DNA of 64,000 bases from Diplonema japonicum (Eukaryota > Euglenozoa > Diplonemea > Diplonemida > Diplonemidae), in the NCBI GenBank assembly GCA_964019335.1, contig OZ025760.1:1-64000 (forward strand), in the 5' to 3' direction. The translations under genes were made by a program, and so were the position numbers. Positions 51,666 to 62,864 of the stretch are shown one piece after another. The notes under the pieces are model-generated. The model had not been told where the DNA came from and ran no database searches. It saw nothing but the letters and a program-made list of their open reading frames with translations. The first letter of the stretch is position 1; each line of letters opens with the position of its first letter.

Positions 51666-52420
51666 GTGGCCACCCCCCAAACGACGTAGGGGCAACAGGC
51701 TGCTTCATTTGTTGGCCTTAGTCCTACTCACTTCGTGTTTCCTTCCGGAAGCTAAAAAAAAAGGGGGGGGGGGAGAAACTCTTTTTGACTTGCCACGGCC
51801 ATTCCCCCCCCCAAAAAAAAGAAACAAGATTCATTAAAATTGAAAAGAGACACTTATAATTAGCAAAAGTATGAGAAGAAGAAGGGAAAAAAAAAAGAAA
51901 CGAAGCAGGAGGGGGGACGGGATTATTGTTTTTCCTTTTTTTTTTTTTTTTTTTCTTTCACGGGTTTACAGGAGTTTGTTACAAGGGAGCGGGTTCAGGC
52001 CTGCCCTCTCCCTAGGTTGTGGGGGGGGGGGGAGAAAAGAAAAAAGAAGAAGGGGGGGGGGGGGGGGGGGCGAGCTGTGGCTTCTTCTAGATCTGCAAAC
52101 ACGTTTCTTCCACTATGCACCGGTGGACCGACGAGGATGAGATTTTGCCCAGGGAGGGTTTCTCGATACCACTGTAATAACTGACGAAAAGTGTTCATGG
52201 GAAGATTAAGAGATTCTTACCCCCCTGCATCGTCGGCGATGTGGACGGCACCCACCCAGAAGCGTTTGCAGAAAGAAAAAGAAAAAAAAAAAAAAAAGTG
52301 GTCCCAGCTTTGCCCTCCCTTTCCCAAGTGATTCAGTAAGCCTTGCGGTGGTCTTTAATTTCCATTTCTTCTTCTTAAGAAAAAAAACATAATTAAATGC
52401 GGCCTTACTGTAGAATATTT

Positions 52421-52459
<39 letters not shown>

Positions 52460-52853
52460 CTCGAGCCGGGTTTTCAAGGGTGAAAACATTATTTCACTCC
52501 TGGGCCTAATGTCACCTATTTCACCTAGGTTTAGTGCAAGATACAGCAAGATCAACGCCATCACCCCAAAGAAACTTCGGTAAAAAAAATGCAGAGCTTT
52601 GCTTTCCCAGGGTTGCACTTCTTTTGAAGAAGGCCATGAGGTGAAAAAAAGCTTCGGTGTTTAGTCAAGAACAAATGAAAGATGGCAATGAAATTCAGCG
52701 ACCCCTACAACATAGTGCGTCAGGCATATGCAGCTTGCATGTTTGCAAGCGGGATGAGGACAAAGAGTCGCACAAACTGAAATTTAGAGATTGTAACCCT
52801 GTAACCTCCCACCCTTTCAAACCCGGCTCTTGTTAAAATAAAACAACGTATTA
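48794..52853. other. Homopolymer-rich region, no resolved gene
   Basis: Dominated by A/T runs up to about 50 (for example 51357-51410). Small GC-richer islands at 49013-49215, 51415-51535, 51660-51750 and 52075-52290 could be retroelement UTR or short exons. Minus-strand text at 52075-52190 reads WYRETLPGQNLILVGPPVHS, and a 49-bp GTAAGA...ACAG candidate intron lies beside it, but I could not assemble a gene. Confidence 0.4.
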
Positions 52854-52994
52854 GTGAAAATAAGAGCATTATTCCACTTGTGGTGGCAGGTTTAACTCGT
52901 AGCTCTTTACTTCACGGGCGAAGCGAGTGAAGTAAGATCCCTACTCGTTAAACCCCCTGCCACCACGCGTGAAATAATGCTATCTTATTTTCAC
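52854..52994. mobile_element. Hairpin MITE copy 1
   Basis: 141 bp with outer inverted ends GTGAAAATAAGA...TATCTTATTTTCAC and inner arms GTGGTGGCAGG / CCTGCCACCAC. The centre is a small palindrome containing CACGGGCGAAGCGAGTG. The whole element can fold as a long imperfect hairpin. No coding capacity. Confidence 0.7.
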
Positions 52995-53162
52995 ATAATA
53001 AATAGCTATTTCTTATTCACTTTTATTTACTTCCAAGCTGCTTTCTGATTGTCCCCTCCCCCCCCCTTCTTTTTTTACTTGAACAGGTAAGACGTAAGAA
53101 AGTCATTCGAAAGCGGCTTGTCAATAAAAAAAATCTTTTTTTCATTTTTTTTTTTTTTTTTT

Positions 53163-53260
53163 TTTTGCTTTCACGGGCAAAGCGAGTGAAAGGAAAAGCA
53201 CTCGTTAAAAAGGTTAGAGGCCTCCCGAGTGAAATCCAATAAAATCTGATTTCTTTTTTT
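53163..53260. mobile_element. Hairpin MITE copy 2, decayed
   Basis: The centre TTCACGGGCAAAGCGAGTGAA matches the loop region of copies 1 and 3 at most positions. The right arm (ACTCGTTAAAAAGG...GAGTGAAATC...ATCTGATTT) resembles copy 3, while the left arm is lost in a T run. It appears to be an old, truncated copy. Confidence 0.5.
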
Positions 53261-53362
53261 TTTCTTCATAAAATTGAATTTAGCTATTTCTTTCTTCTTT
53301 CCCGTTTTCTTTCTTTTTTTTTTTTTTTCCCCTTTTTTTTTCTTGAGATTTAGTTAAGAAAA

Positions 53363-53400
<38 letters not shown>

Positions 53401-53488
53401 CTATGATAGGAAACGAAGTGGTTGGCAACCCACAACGGCCCACAATATTAGAAAAAAAAAAAAAAAAAAAATAGCTATTTATTAAATG

Positions 53489-53619
53489 AAAATCAGATAG
53501 CCTGATTTCACTTGTGGGGTCCCCTTTTTGACTCGTTTTTTTACTTCACGAGCGAAGCGAGTGAAGTAAAAAAACGAGTCAAAAAGGGGACCCCACAAGT
53601 GAAATCATGCTCTGATTTT
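53489..53619. mobile_element. Hairpin MITE copy 3 with perfect 46-nt arms
   Basis: Bases 53504-53549 and 53561-53606 are perfectly complementary over 46 nt, around the 11-nt loop GAGCGAAGCGA. Outer ends AAAATCAGATAGC / GCTCTGATTTT extend the pairing imperfectly to 53489-53619. The perfect arms suggest recent insertion or conversion. Confidence 0.85.
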
Positions 53620-53754
53620 ATTCAATACTGCATTTTATTTAATGATGAGCTGCTCTCGAAAAGAATTTAGGTGCTAAGTGTGGCTTCGCTGCTGCCTGCT
53701 TGTAGCGGCGCAATGCGCGAGTCTTTACTGAACACGGTACTGGGTTTGGTATGA

Positions 53755-54024
53755 TCAATTCGGCGAATTGATGTTGACGTTTATGTCAAACGTGATTCTG
53801 TGCACTGTTGAAGAAGTGGGCTGTGTCGAAGGGGGCAGGGCTGAAGGGGGCGTGGGTTTGATCGAGTGGTAGGTGCAAAACCTCTCCCACTCCTTCTTGT
53901 AGGCTATTTTGCTTGCCGTTGGAAGCATGTCTTCCATCACAGCTTTGGCCTCTTTCTCGAGGCTGATGCCCTTGGCTCGCTTCCCGGTCGCCTTCGGTTT
54001 TCTTCCTATTTTGCTAGAAATGAC
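53755..54024 (-). pseudogene. Tyrosine-recombinase-like (Crypton-type) N-terminal fragment
   Basis: A 90-codon open frame reads SKIGRKPKATGKRAKG..., then LPTASKIAYKKEWERFCTYH and IKPTPPSALPPS. The YKKEWERFCTYH stretch resembles the SAM-like N-terminal DNA-binding domain of tyrosine recombinases (YxxxWxxFxxxC). No catalytic domain follows. It lies among the hairpin MITEs, which may be its relics. Identification is tentative. Confidence 0.3.
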
Positions 54025-54034
54025 TGTGGGCGTG

Positions 54035-54117
54035 AAATAAAGTACCTGATTTTCACGCCCAGCAAAATCAGCAACGTTTGGCTTAAAAACATGAGGAAAA
54101 AATCAGATACTTTATTT
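54035..54117. repeat. Short inverted repeat related to MITE ends
   Basis: AAATAAAGTACCTGATTTT (54035-54053) is inverted at 54098-54117 with one mismatch. A nested hairpin GGGCGTGAAA / TTTTCACGCCC covers 54028-54060. The motif resembles the outer ends of MITE copies 1 and 3. Confidence 0.55.
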
Positions 54118-55456
54118 ATATCTTCCGGCCTAAATTCTTTGAGAGAGCTGCTCAGCATTAAATAAAAATAGAAATTTAGATAAAATAGTATTAGAGGAGA
54201 AAAAGAAGGAAGGAAACTTTTCTTTCTGCTTCAGTTTCGTTTTTCTTTTTCTTTTTTTCGTTTATGTCCTTTACCTCCTTTGGTGTTCTCGCTCTGTTAT
54301 TCTTTTCTCTTTTTTTTTTCTCTTTTCTGTTCTCTGGTTTATGCAAGACTAGGGTTGGCCTCCCCAAAATGCGAGTGCAGCAGCAGCCGAGCTTGTAAGG
54401 CCTAGAGATACGACACAGTGTTTATTCTCCCCCCCCCCCACAATGAGGTGAGAAAGAATGAAATGGAAGGAGTGATATATATAACTACTTTACTTACCGC
54501 CCCCCCCCCCCCCCCCCCCCCCTCCCCCAGACACTTCTTAATCTTTTTTTTTCTTACTACTTATTCTTTTAATCTTTCGTTCATCTTTTTTTTTTTTTGC
54601 TTGTTTGCTTTTTTTTTTCCCCCTCTTTTTTTTTTCTTTCTTGTTTCTTTTTAAAAAAAATCTTTTTTTCGAGTTTAAATTGTGGCAAATAACTAGCTTA
54701 ATGTCTAAAGCATCTTCTTTTCTTTCCCCCCTGGTGGGGGTGTGGAGTTAGACTCCAAAACGGGGGGGGGGGGGGGACGGGAAGGGAAACAACAGGGAAA
54801 GTAAGAAAAAAAGGGGGGGGGGGAAGTCGCACATCTTTCTTTCTTGCTTTTTATTTTTTATTTATTTTTTTTTTTTTGCGGAGGCAGTGGGTGTTGTTGG
54901 TGCCTTTCTTTTTATTTTGTTGCAGTGGCCGTAACACTTTTTTTTTTCTTTTTTTTTTCTTTCTCTTGAGTCATCTCGCGGGTTGTCACCATTACCTACC
55001 GAAGCAGGACCTGCTGTAGCCGATGAAGGACACTAGACCTTTTTTTTTTAAAAAAAAAATAAGCTAAGCGATGCCTAAACGAAGGGGCATGCTCAAAATT
55101 CTTCTTTTTTTTTTTATTGTTTTTTTCTCTCTCTTTTTACAGCTGGTGACAATCGGGATCTTATAATAAATAATAAATAATAATATAAAAAAAAAAGTGA
55201 TGGGTGGTATAAAGGGGGACAACAAAAGAGCAAAGAAAAAAAAAAAAAAGAAAAAGCAAACCTGTGAACTCAGATCACAGTGTTCCTCCCCTTTCGCGGG
55301 GCCGGGGCATTGCTTTCCTTCTCATATTTCTTTTTTCTTTTTTTTTTTTTTTTCTTTTTTTTTTCCTGCCTCAATTTTAGAAAAGAATGGGGGGGAGGGA
55401 AAGAGAAAAGAAAAATCTGTTGTTGCGCACAAGCCGGGGGAATCAAAAAAAAAAAG

Positions 55457-55488
<32 letters not shown>

Positions 55489-55891
55489 ATAGAAGGATAA
55501 AAAAAATACCCCCCAGCAATAGCTAACCACTACTCTTCAAGGGAAAAAAAAGAAGAAAAAAAAAGAAAAAAAGAGAGAGAAAGAGTGAATCACTCAATCC
55601 TTCAGGGCGATACGAACTCTTTTCTTTAAAAAGAAAAAAAACTGGCCTGAGCAAAGTGTTTAAGCGCAATGGGCTGGGGGGGGACTTAATTCTTCCTCTT
55701 CCCCCCTCGCCCTGCTGTGTTTCTTTTTTTTTCTTCTTTTTTCAAAATAATGGAATCCATAAGAGTCCAAACCTCTGCCGGGGACACCTGCCCAGACAGC
55801 TGTCTTCTGATTGAAAGCCGTAGTTTCTTACGTTCCACGAACTGCCGGATGACCCAGGCTGCCGAGATTCCGTGTTTGGGCAGTTTGAGAA

Positions 55892-55926
<35 letters not shown>

Positions 55927-55991
55927 TTTTTTACCCACAATAGAACACTGGCTTTCCCAAATATATTTTGCAGAACAGCAATTAAAATCGG

Positions 55992-56037
<46 letters not shown>

Positions 56038-56840
56038 AGCAATGTGATTAGATTTACGTCCTCCGCGGAACAAATTTAAAAAAAAAAAAGATTAAAAAAA
56101 ACTAGACTTCTTGTTCAAACCGAAAAATATCCGTGTTAGAATTATATATTTTAGGAAAACCGTGATTGAAACAAAAAAAAGAGGGGGGGGGGAAGGAAGA
56201 GATTAAATTCGCAGCCCTTCCTGCTTAGAAAACATTCTCTGAAGAAGGAAAAGAAGAAGAAGAAAAAAAAAAGAGACATTTACCTAAAAAAGAAGAGGGG
56301 AAAAAAAAGAGGGGAATGGGTAGTGGTAAGAATGCGAAAGAGCACGAGAAATAGAAGGGAGCAGGGGGGGGAGATCAAAAAGAAAAATAATTTCAAACAC
56401 AAAAGTTTCGGCTCTGTTTTTTGTGGGGGGGGAATCGCAAATTGGACGGTGTGGGCAAAAAAAAGGGGGGGGGGGGAGAAGTAGTTTTACCATAATGGCC
56501 ATAAAATAAAGTGGAAGAGAACAGAAAAAAAAAACCTCTTTTCTTTTTTTTTCAATACCGCTATTGAAAAAAAAAAAGAAATGTCGATTTATGTTTCTGT
56601 TTCTTTTTTTTTTTTTTTTTTGCTATTTTTTTTTTTTTATATATATATATAGAGTTTTTCGCTGGGATGTTGTTATGTTTCACACCTAGTAGCTGGCCAT
56701 CTCCCTTACTAACTTAGTTTATCACACCCTTTTTTCTTTCATATCTTTCTTTTTTCTTTTTTTTTTTTTTTTTTTTTTTTTTTCCCCTGTTGTCCCATTC
56801 TTTTTTTCTCCCGGGAGAAAAAAAAAATTTGGATTTCATG

Positions 56841-56877
<37 letters not shown>

Positions 56878-57266
56878 AGAGAAAGAAAAACATGAAATAA
56901 AAGGCTTGCTTTTGTTTGTTTTACTTTTCCTCTTCTGAGAGGTGACTACTGGTTCAAATGATGTGACATAGCTTTTGATTTTTGGAGAGGGGGGGAAAAA
57001 AAAAAAGAAAAAAAAATGTGACTGGGGTGACCCCAGTTGATTCATGACCAAAAAAAAAGAGGAAAAAAGAAAATACCCCCATCTTTTTTTTTTTTTAACT
57101 GGGTACTTGGGTTAATAAATCGTTACACCCCCCCTTTTTTTTTATAATTTCTTTTTTTTTTTTGCAGGTACATTGTTTGCTGTTTCTTCTTTCCGCTTTT
57201 TCGTTCTTGGGAAGGAGGAGGGAGAGGAAAAGTCTTCTTCTTCTTTTTTTTTTTTTTTTTTTTTTT
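54118..57266. other. Homopolymer-rich region, no resolved gene
   Basis: A, T, G and C runs dominate, including about 29 G at 55894-55922. A GC-richer island at 55750-55890 is open on the minus strand (LKLPKHGISAAWVIRQFVER) and may be a lone exon or fossil; no family recognised. Nothing else supportable. Confidence 0.4.
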
Positions 57267-59642
57267 TCACGCGAAACCAGTCTCAGAAATCACCCTAAGG
57301 TAAGGCAAAGAAAGGTTCGGGTTCGCTGCAAGAAAAGAGTTCCAGTAAATAGCAGCCGCATTATTCGGCGCAGTAGAAAGAACCTGCGTAATCATGGAGG
57401 ACACCATGTGTACAGAGGTATTCTCGTCAGTAAGCAGGGTAATGGCTGGGGTGGTCTTATCGTCACTGTTCTTGTTAAGCTCCTCCAGTTGGTACATCCA
57501 CTCCCCAGATGTCATAGCATCTCCAGTACCAAGAATCTCTTCAATAAGCACCTTTTTGATTCTCCCACCAGGCAGTGACAGCGATACGTGATCAACTACT
57601 TGCCTGTTGAAGGTCAAAGCCGCGCCTTGTGTGACAAGGATACCTACACCCATATGCTTGCTCAGAACTGCTAAGGTTTTCGCCATGTACTCCCTCACCT
57701 GGCACACTACCAACGAGCTGAAATGGCCCGATGTCACCATGCCCACCTTTCCTGTGCCAGATGAGACCCCACAGTGTACTTTGCATGATTTTGCTATTTC
57801 ATAAGCGCATCGGCCGGCGAGGACCTCATGTTGAGATATTCTAATGAGGCCTCCAAATGTTACAACACCCCAGCCATCGCCCATGTGGTACACAGAGCCT
57901 CTGTGGTTATCTGCCGCGGAGATAAGCTTGTGGAGGACAGTAGTGATGTTTGCCTCGGCGGTGTCCCAGATAAGGTGCAGGACGGAGTGCGGTTTTGTGT
58001 TCCGCCCTTCGTACATCTTCGACAGGATGTCCTTCGCCTTTGTCGCACCTCCCGTAGCAGCGGTGTTGACTATACCCTCTTTTGTTGTTTTTGACGCACT
58101 TGTCTTTGTAGCGGATGATCTGCTCCTCACCGACCCGCTTTCAGAATGCGTTTTCCTTGTAGTCTGTGCACCGTCATCCGAACCAGAATCAGATGTTTCA
58201 TGTATTTTGAACAGTTCAGCGGGCATGATCTTCCTGTACTCGATTAGGTACTTTGAAAGTTCCAGGAACTCCAAGCGTAACGCGGTGACCTCCGATATCC
58301 CGATACCTCTGCCTGGGTTGGGGTCCATGTTGAAGTTCATCGAAGCCGCGGAACGGAGATCGCCGAGAAGCTGCGCCAACGGGCGTGACAGAAGAAGAAC
58401 CTCTGTGAAACCTAGGATTAGATCGGACGCAAACACAATACACACAAACACAATGACAAGCACGAGAGCCTTGTTGATGTCCTTCACAGATTCGTCCTTG
58501 TCGCGGACCCACATGGCGTCTATACCAAGGACGGAACCATCGCTGTTGTCATGAGTGAAGAGGATTGTCCTCCAGACAAGAAGGCTGCCCACTTCTTGCA
58601 TCGAGTCGAACAGTTTTGTATCGTTGGTAGCGTTCCACGCTGACGAGATGGCGTTGCCTAGGAACCCGATTGCCTTGGTGCACGTTAGGGAATCGTCGAA
58701 TGCGTTTTCTCTTTCGTTGCCGCAGTGCGGTGCGAGAGAGACGTTCTTCCTGCTGGTTCCTACAAGTTGAGATGTCTTTCTGATCCCGATTAAAAACTCC
58801 GCCTTCGACTGCAAAGAACCGACCAACGGTGTGATCTTGTCCTGCCAATCCGCAAACGAAATACAAATGATGTTCATCGTGCTGTACCTCCCGTAGTCTG
58901 ACGCGAAGATCTCTGTTCCCGGCGGCGGTTTGGCACGTCTCTCGTGACACGTGAATGAGAAAAAACCCCCAACACCCTTCCAAATTGACGCACTGCCAAA
59001 CACATTATGATCAGGCCCCTTCGGCTGCGGTGGTAAGTTCGGGTAGTTAAAACCCCAACTTATAGGGCGCGCCGTCACCGGGTGGGAAATATACGCCCTA
59101 GCACCAGTAAACGTAGTAGCATTGTTGAACGGGGCAAGCGTCTGATTGGTCAGATCACGATACTCCTTCGGAAGGTAAGGAAGCAGGTTTGACTCTGACT
59201 GTTCATTAAGCCAGAGATATGTTGAAACAAGTACCTTCCCTCCTCCGGGTAAGTAATCTGTGTGAGCGTGGGTTGTAAACATTTTTGGTCCATCTGGGTT
59301 AAACATTATATCGTCGTACGCAGGCCATGTGATGACAGCCATGAGGTCAGGGTGGGAGGAAAGGTACCTCATTGTCTCTGGGAGGAACCATTGGAATTGT
59401 TCCTCGAAGGTTCTGTTTGTGAACAGCCACTGGTTGTCCAGCCACGCGATACCCGTCTCTTCCTCCTTGAACACTGTCTTGAAAGGACCCATCATTTCGT
59501 TGATGGTGGTGGCCGCGACGTCTTTCTGAATTTCTCTTACGGCAGCAGAACTTTCCAGGTATAGGATTAAACCGCCAATGATTGATACAGAGGTGGAAAT
59601 GATGGTCGTGAGGACCACCACGAGGTGAATTGGCAGTTGCAT
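57267..59642 (-). CDS. Receptor-type nucleotide-cyclase-like protein with altered catalytic site
   Basis: 791 residues from the ATG at 59642; the frame before it is poly-A/poly-T translation. TM1 (6-28), an extracellular alpha/beta sensor of about 360 residues resembling a CACHE/CHASE-type ligand domain, TM2 (393-413), a HAMP-like linker with EFLELSKYLIEYRKIMPAEL (about 459-478), a Ser/Thr-rich insert, then a class III cyclase homology domain (553-680). The domain keeps the second metal-site context (HMGDGWGVVTF) and the G-rich strand (GVSSGTGKVGMVTSG), but the first motif reads HLIWDTAEAN instead of FxDIxGFT. Cyclase activity is therefore doubtful, and it may be a regulatory pseudo-cyclase. 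The protein would sense an external ligand at the cell surface. Confidence 0.75.
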   Translation of the reverse strand: MQLPIHLVVVLTTIISTSVSIIGGLILYLESSAAVREIQKDVAATTINEMMGPFKTVFKEEETGIAWLDNQWLFTNRTFEEQFQWFLPETMRYLSSHPDLMAVITWPAYDDIMFNPDGPKMFTTHAHTDYLPGGGKVLVSTYLWLNEQSESNLLPYLPKEYRDLTNQTLAPFNNATTFTGARAYISHPVTARPISWGFNYPNLPPQPKGPDHNVFGSASIWKGVGGFFSFTCHERRAKPPPGTEIFASDYGRYSTMNIICISFADWQDKITPLVGSLQSKAEFLIGIRKTSQLVGTSRKNVSLAPHCGNERENAFDDSLTCTKAIGFLGNAISSAWNATNDTKLFDSMQEVGSLLVWRTILFTHDNSDGSVLGIDAMWVRDKDESVKDINKALVLVIVFVCIVFASDLILGFTEVLLLSRPLAQLLGDLRSAASMNFNMDPNPGRGIGISEVTALRLEFLELSKYLIEYRKIMPAELFKIHETSDSGSDDGAQTTRKTHSESGSVRSRSSATKTSASKTTKEGIVNTAATGGATKAKDILSKMYEGRNTKPHSVLHLIWDTAEANITTVLHKLISAADNHRGSVYHMGDGWGVVTFGGLIRISQHEVLAGRCAYEIAKSCKVHCGVSSGTGKVGMVTSGHFSSLVVCQVREYMAKTLAVLSKHMGVGILVTQGAALTFNRQVVDHVSLSLPGGRIKKVLIEEILGTGDAMTSGEWMYQLEELNKNSDDKTTPAITLLTDENTSVHMVSSMITQVLSTAPNNAAAIYWNSFLAANPNLSLPYLRVISETGFA

Positions 59643-59649
59643 TTTTTTT

Positions 59650-59682
<33 letters not shown>

Positions 59683-60514
59683 GGGGACAAAGTAAAAAAA
59701 ATTAATAAAAAAAAAAAAAAAAAAAAAAAAAACAAAAACAAAATACTCGTGCAAAAGAGATTTTGCTTAAATTCTTTCTTTTTTATTTTTTGGGAGGGGG
59801 GGAAGAGAATAAAAAAGAAAAATAAAACAAAACCACCGGAAAAAAAAAAATCTTTTTTTTTGTGAAATACCCCTCCTTTTTTAAGTTCCTTAGTTAATTA
59901 CCTTTTGGTTTAACCGAAACTTCAAAAAAAAAAAAAGAAAAAAAAAGAGATGAGATTTAAAAAAAAAAGAAAAAGGAGGCTGTAGAACTGTCTCCTTTTT
60001 TTTCGTCTCAAGTATCTATACCTCCCCCCCCCCCCCTTTTTTTGTTTGCCCTTCTTAAAATCTTTTACAAAAAACTTTTTCTCGTTTTTTTTTCCTTGTT
60101 TACTTAAACCATTCACCATGTTGTTTTCAGGGTGCTCTTCTGTCCACGAACCTGTATGTTTCTTTCTTACCCACCTCTCCCCCCTTTTTTTTTATTGTAC
60201 ATTGATGGAGGTATTCTGCTTTCTCTCTTTTTTCTTTTTTTCTTCTTTTTTTTTTGTCACTCTTGCTGGAAGTTGTTTTCTAGCGACTTGAAGAGCGTAA
60301 GACACCAAAGAATCTAAACACGAAATAAAAAAAAAAAAAGAAAAGAAAAGAATAGGATCCGTTTATTTTCTTTTTTTCTTTTCCGCCCCCTTAAAAATAT
60401 ACCCCACACGAAAAAAAAAAAAAGAAAAAAAAATATCCGGAAAAGTAACCTTCTAATTCTTCATCCAGGTTCCCCCCTTTTTTTTCTTCTTCTTTTTTTC
60501 TTTTAATCCTTCCC

Positions 60515-60552
<38 letters not shown>

Positions 60553-60773
60553 CTTTTGCTTGCTTGTTCAAAGAACTGCTTTTTGCATGGTGTTACAAAG
60601 GAATGGATGAAAAGAAGAAAAAGAGAAAAGAAGAAGAAGAAAAAAAAAAAGGAGGAAACGAGGGATAGGGGAAGGGGAAACTGAAACCCATATTTAGCAG
60701 AAGAATGGACGGGGGGGGGGGGGGGATGTGTGTGATTGCTAAATCTACGGAGGTCAATCTATTTCAAAAACTT

Positions 60774-60805
<32 letters not shown>

Positions 60806-61628
60806 TTTTTTTTTAGAAGTTTAAAAGTTTAACGGTCTTTCCCTCCCCCACCTTCTTCTCCTTTCCCAAAGGCCAGACTGCTTTACGAAAATGGAAGGCA
60901 ACAGGAAGAAAGGGAAGGGGGAAAAAAAAAAAAAAAAGTCACATTTAAGCAACAAACAAGAAACAAGAAAAATCTCTTTGAGCTTACCACCTTCCTTTCC
61001 TCCCTTCTCTCCCACATCAACCACAAGGCCGAACATGAATGAGAATCCCCCCCCTCCTTTTTATATTCCTTTTTGCTGTTGTAGTATTTAGTGTGTTTTA
61101 CTTTTCTTTTTTTTTTTTCTTTCTTTTCTTTTTTCTTCCAGAGGGAGGGGTGCTATATTGTTTTAAATCCTCTTTTTTTTTCCCCCTCTTCTTCTTTCCA
61201 CTATAAAAAAAAGGGGTGTGTGTGCGTGAGTGTGTTTGTGTGTCTGAAGATAAATAAAAAAAAATAAATAAATAAAATGAACGGGATTATCAACAAAGAA
61301 AGAGGAACAGACATTGTGGAGGGGGGGGGGGGGGGGGATCACTCTCCTTTTAAAATCCTGTAAGAACTGGCCCTCCCTACCATTTTTCTCCTTTTTTTTG
61401 ATCCCCCTTCTTCCCCTCTATCCCCCCGTCTTCTTCCACAACCGGTACACGATTAACAAAAATTAATGTGAGGGGAGAGAAGAAAAAAAAAGGGGGAGAG
61501 GATGAGAGAAAGAGCAAAACACATGTAACATAATCACGGTTTGTCTAGCTTAAAAGAAACTCGCGATGGGAGGAGGGGGTGATCTATGAATTCTTTCTTT
61601 TTTTTTTTTTTTTTTTTTATTAATATCC
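59643..61628. other. Homopolymer-rich spacer
   Basis: Nearly 2 kb of A/T runs with short G and C runs and no believable ORF, RNA gene or repeat family. Confidence 0.55.
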
Positions 61629-61768
61629 CTACTGCTGTGCCTCTCCCCGTTCCACATTTCTCTGCAACGAACTATGGAGGCTCCTGAGCTGTGGGGCGAA
61701 CTTGGGATTGGCAGCCGGCCTTGCCTGCTTTATCAACGCAAGACCCTCGTCATAACTAAATTTTGTGC

Positions 61769-61820
<52 letters not shown>

Positions 61821-62657
61821 CCGAGCATACTCCAGCCCCTTGTACATCATCAAGTAAGCAATAATACTGCTTACTGACCGGGAAATGCCTTGCTTACAGT
61901 GGACAAGAATCCTGTAGACAAATTTTTTTTTTCTTTTCTTTTTTCTTTTTTCTTTTTTCTTTTTTCCTACACACCTAAACCCTCTACTCAAACACTCGTG
62001 AATCAAGGTGCCGATGGTGGAAAAAGGGATGTTGTCCGTCCCGTTGTCGCAAAAGGGGTAGTTGTAGAAGTTGATTTCAGGTGGGTAGGTGGGCGGCCCC
62101 CCGAACACAGTGTACCTCATAATGGAGATGATGGTTGTGTAGCCCCACAGTTTGATGTTTGCAGGGGTGGCGTGCTCCATGGAGCCCACCCAGAGGTTTG
62201 TAAGGACTTCGCCAGGCGGGCCGAAGAAGAGCAGTTGTTTCCTTTCGTTTGCGGGGAACTTTATAATGGAGTTTAAGGCTTCTTGTGGAGGTGACGTGGT
62301 GCACGGTTTTGAAGCAGTTGTGTTGGCTCTCTCGAGGGTTCTGGACGGGGGCCTTGGTGGCACTACTGCCGATGGTTCCTTTCTTCCCAAGAGGCCGCAT
62401 GCTGGCTGAAGTTTGTGCGATCTTATCTGTTGGACAGAAGGCGGTGGGATGCCTCTGCACCACCCCGTCCCCCATCCTGCGTTGTCCTTCCCCAACCCAT
62501 GCCTGAAGCCCCCTGTTACCGTCCGACTTCGCAGCCCGCCCTTTCTCGGTCCTGCTGACCGTGTCTTAGCCCTCCTCACTGGCGACGACCTCTGCCCTAC
62601 CTCAGACGCACGCCGTGGCCGTTCGATGGTTACTACCGATGCTTGCGCTTCTTCCAT
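61629..62657 (-). CDS. Dual-specificity protein phosphatase, 3 exons
   Basis: Exons 61975-62657, 61831-61911 and 61629-61755 give 296 residues. Introns are 63 bp (GTGTGT...CTACAG) and 75 bp (GTATGC...TTTAG), both with long A runs and both multiples of three, so the unspliced frame stays open but inserts poly-Lys into the domain. Splicing restores RGFRILVHCKQGISRS, with the CX5R active site, and MMYKGLDYDEGLALIKQARP. Residues 1-125 are basic and disordered. The DSP domain runs from about 145 to 285, including LWVGSMEHATPANIKLWGYT and the general-acid region DNGTDNIPF. It should dephosphorylate Ser/Thr/Tyr on protein targets; substrate unknown. Confidence 0.85.
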
Positions 62658-62693
62658 GAAATGGGATTGCGGGGGAAGAAATGGCCACCCGCT

Positions 62694-62696
62694 CTG

Positions 62697-62757
<61 letters not shown>

Positions 62758-62758
62758 A
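62694..62758. repeat. GT microsatellite and T tract
   Basis: Eight GT units followed by about 44 T, just upstream of the phosphatase ATG (minus strand: A tract then CA repeat). Confidence 0.9.
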
Positions 62759-62864
62759 GGCGGGGGTAAAGGGAGGATAAAAAAAAAAAAAAAAAACAAC
62801 AAAAATTCTAATTTTTTTTTTTTTTTTATCTGTACACGATTTTTTTCTTTTTTTTTCTTCTAAA

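Noticed and set aside
52355-52618. 87-codon minus ORF (KALHFFYRSFFGVMALIL)
   Set aside because: It faintly resembles a transposase helix, but the rest is a homopolymer translation. Too weak to call.
55197-56042. Lys/Phe-rich ORFs on both strands
   Set aside because: Translations of A/T and G/C runs without usual protein composition.
61756-61830. Poly-Lys insertion in the phosphatase domain
   Set aside because: GT-AG borders are present, and removal restores a normal phosphatase sequence, so it is treated as an intron.
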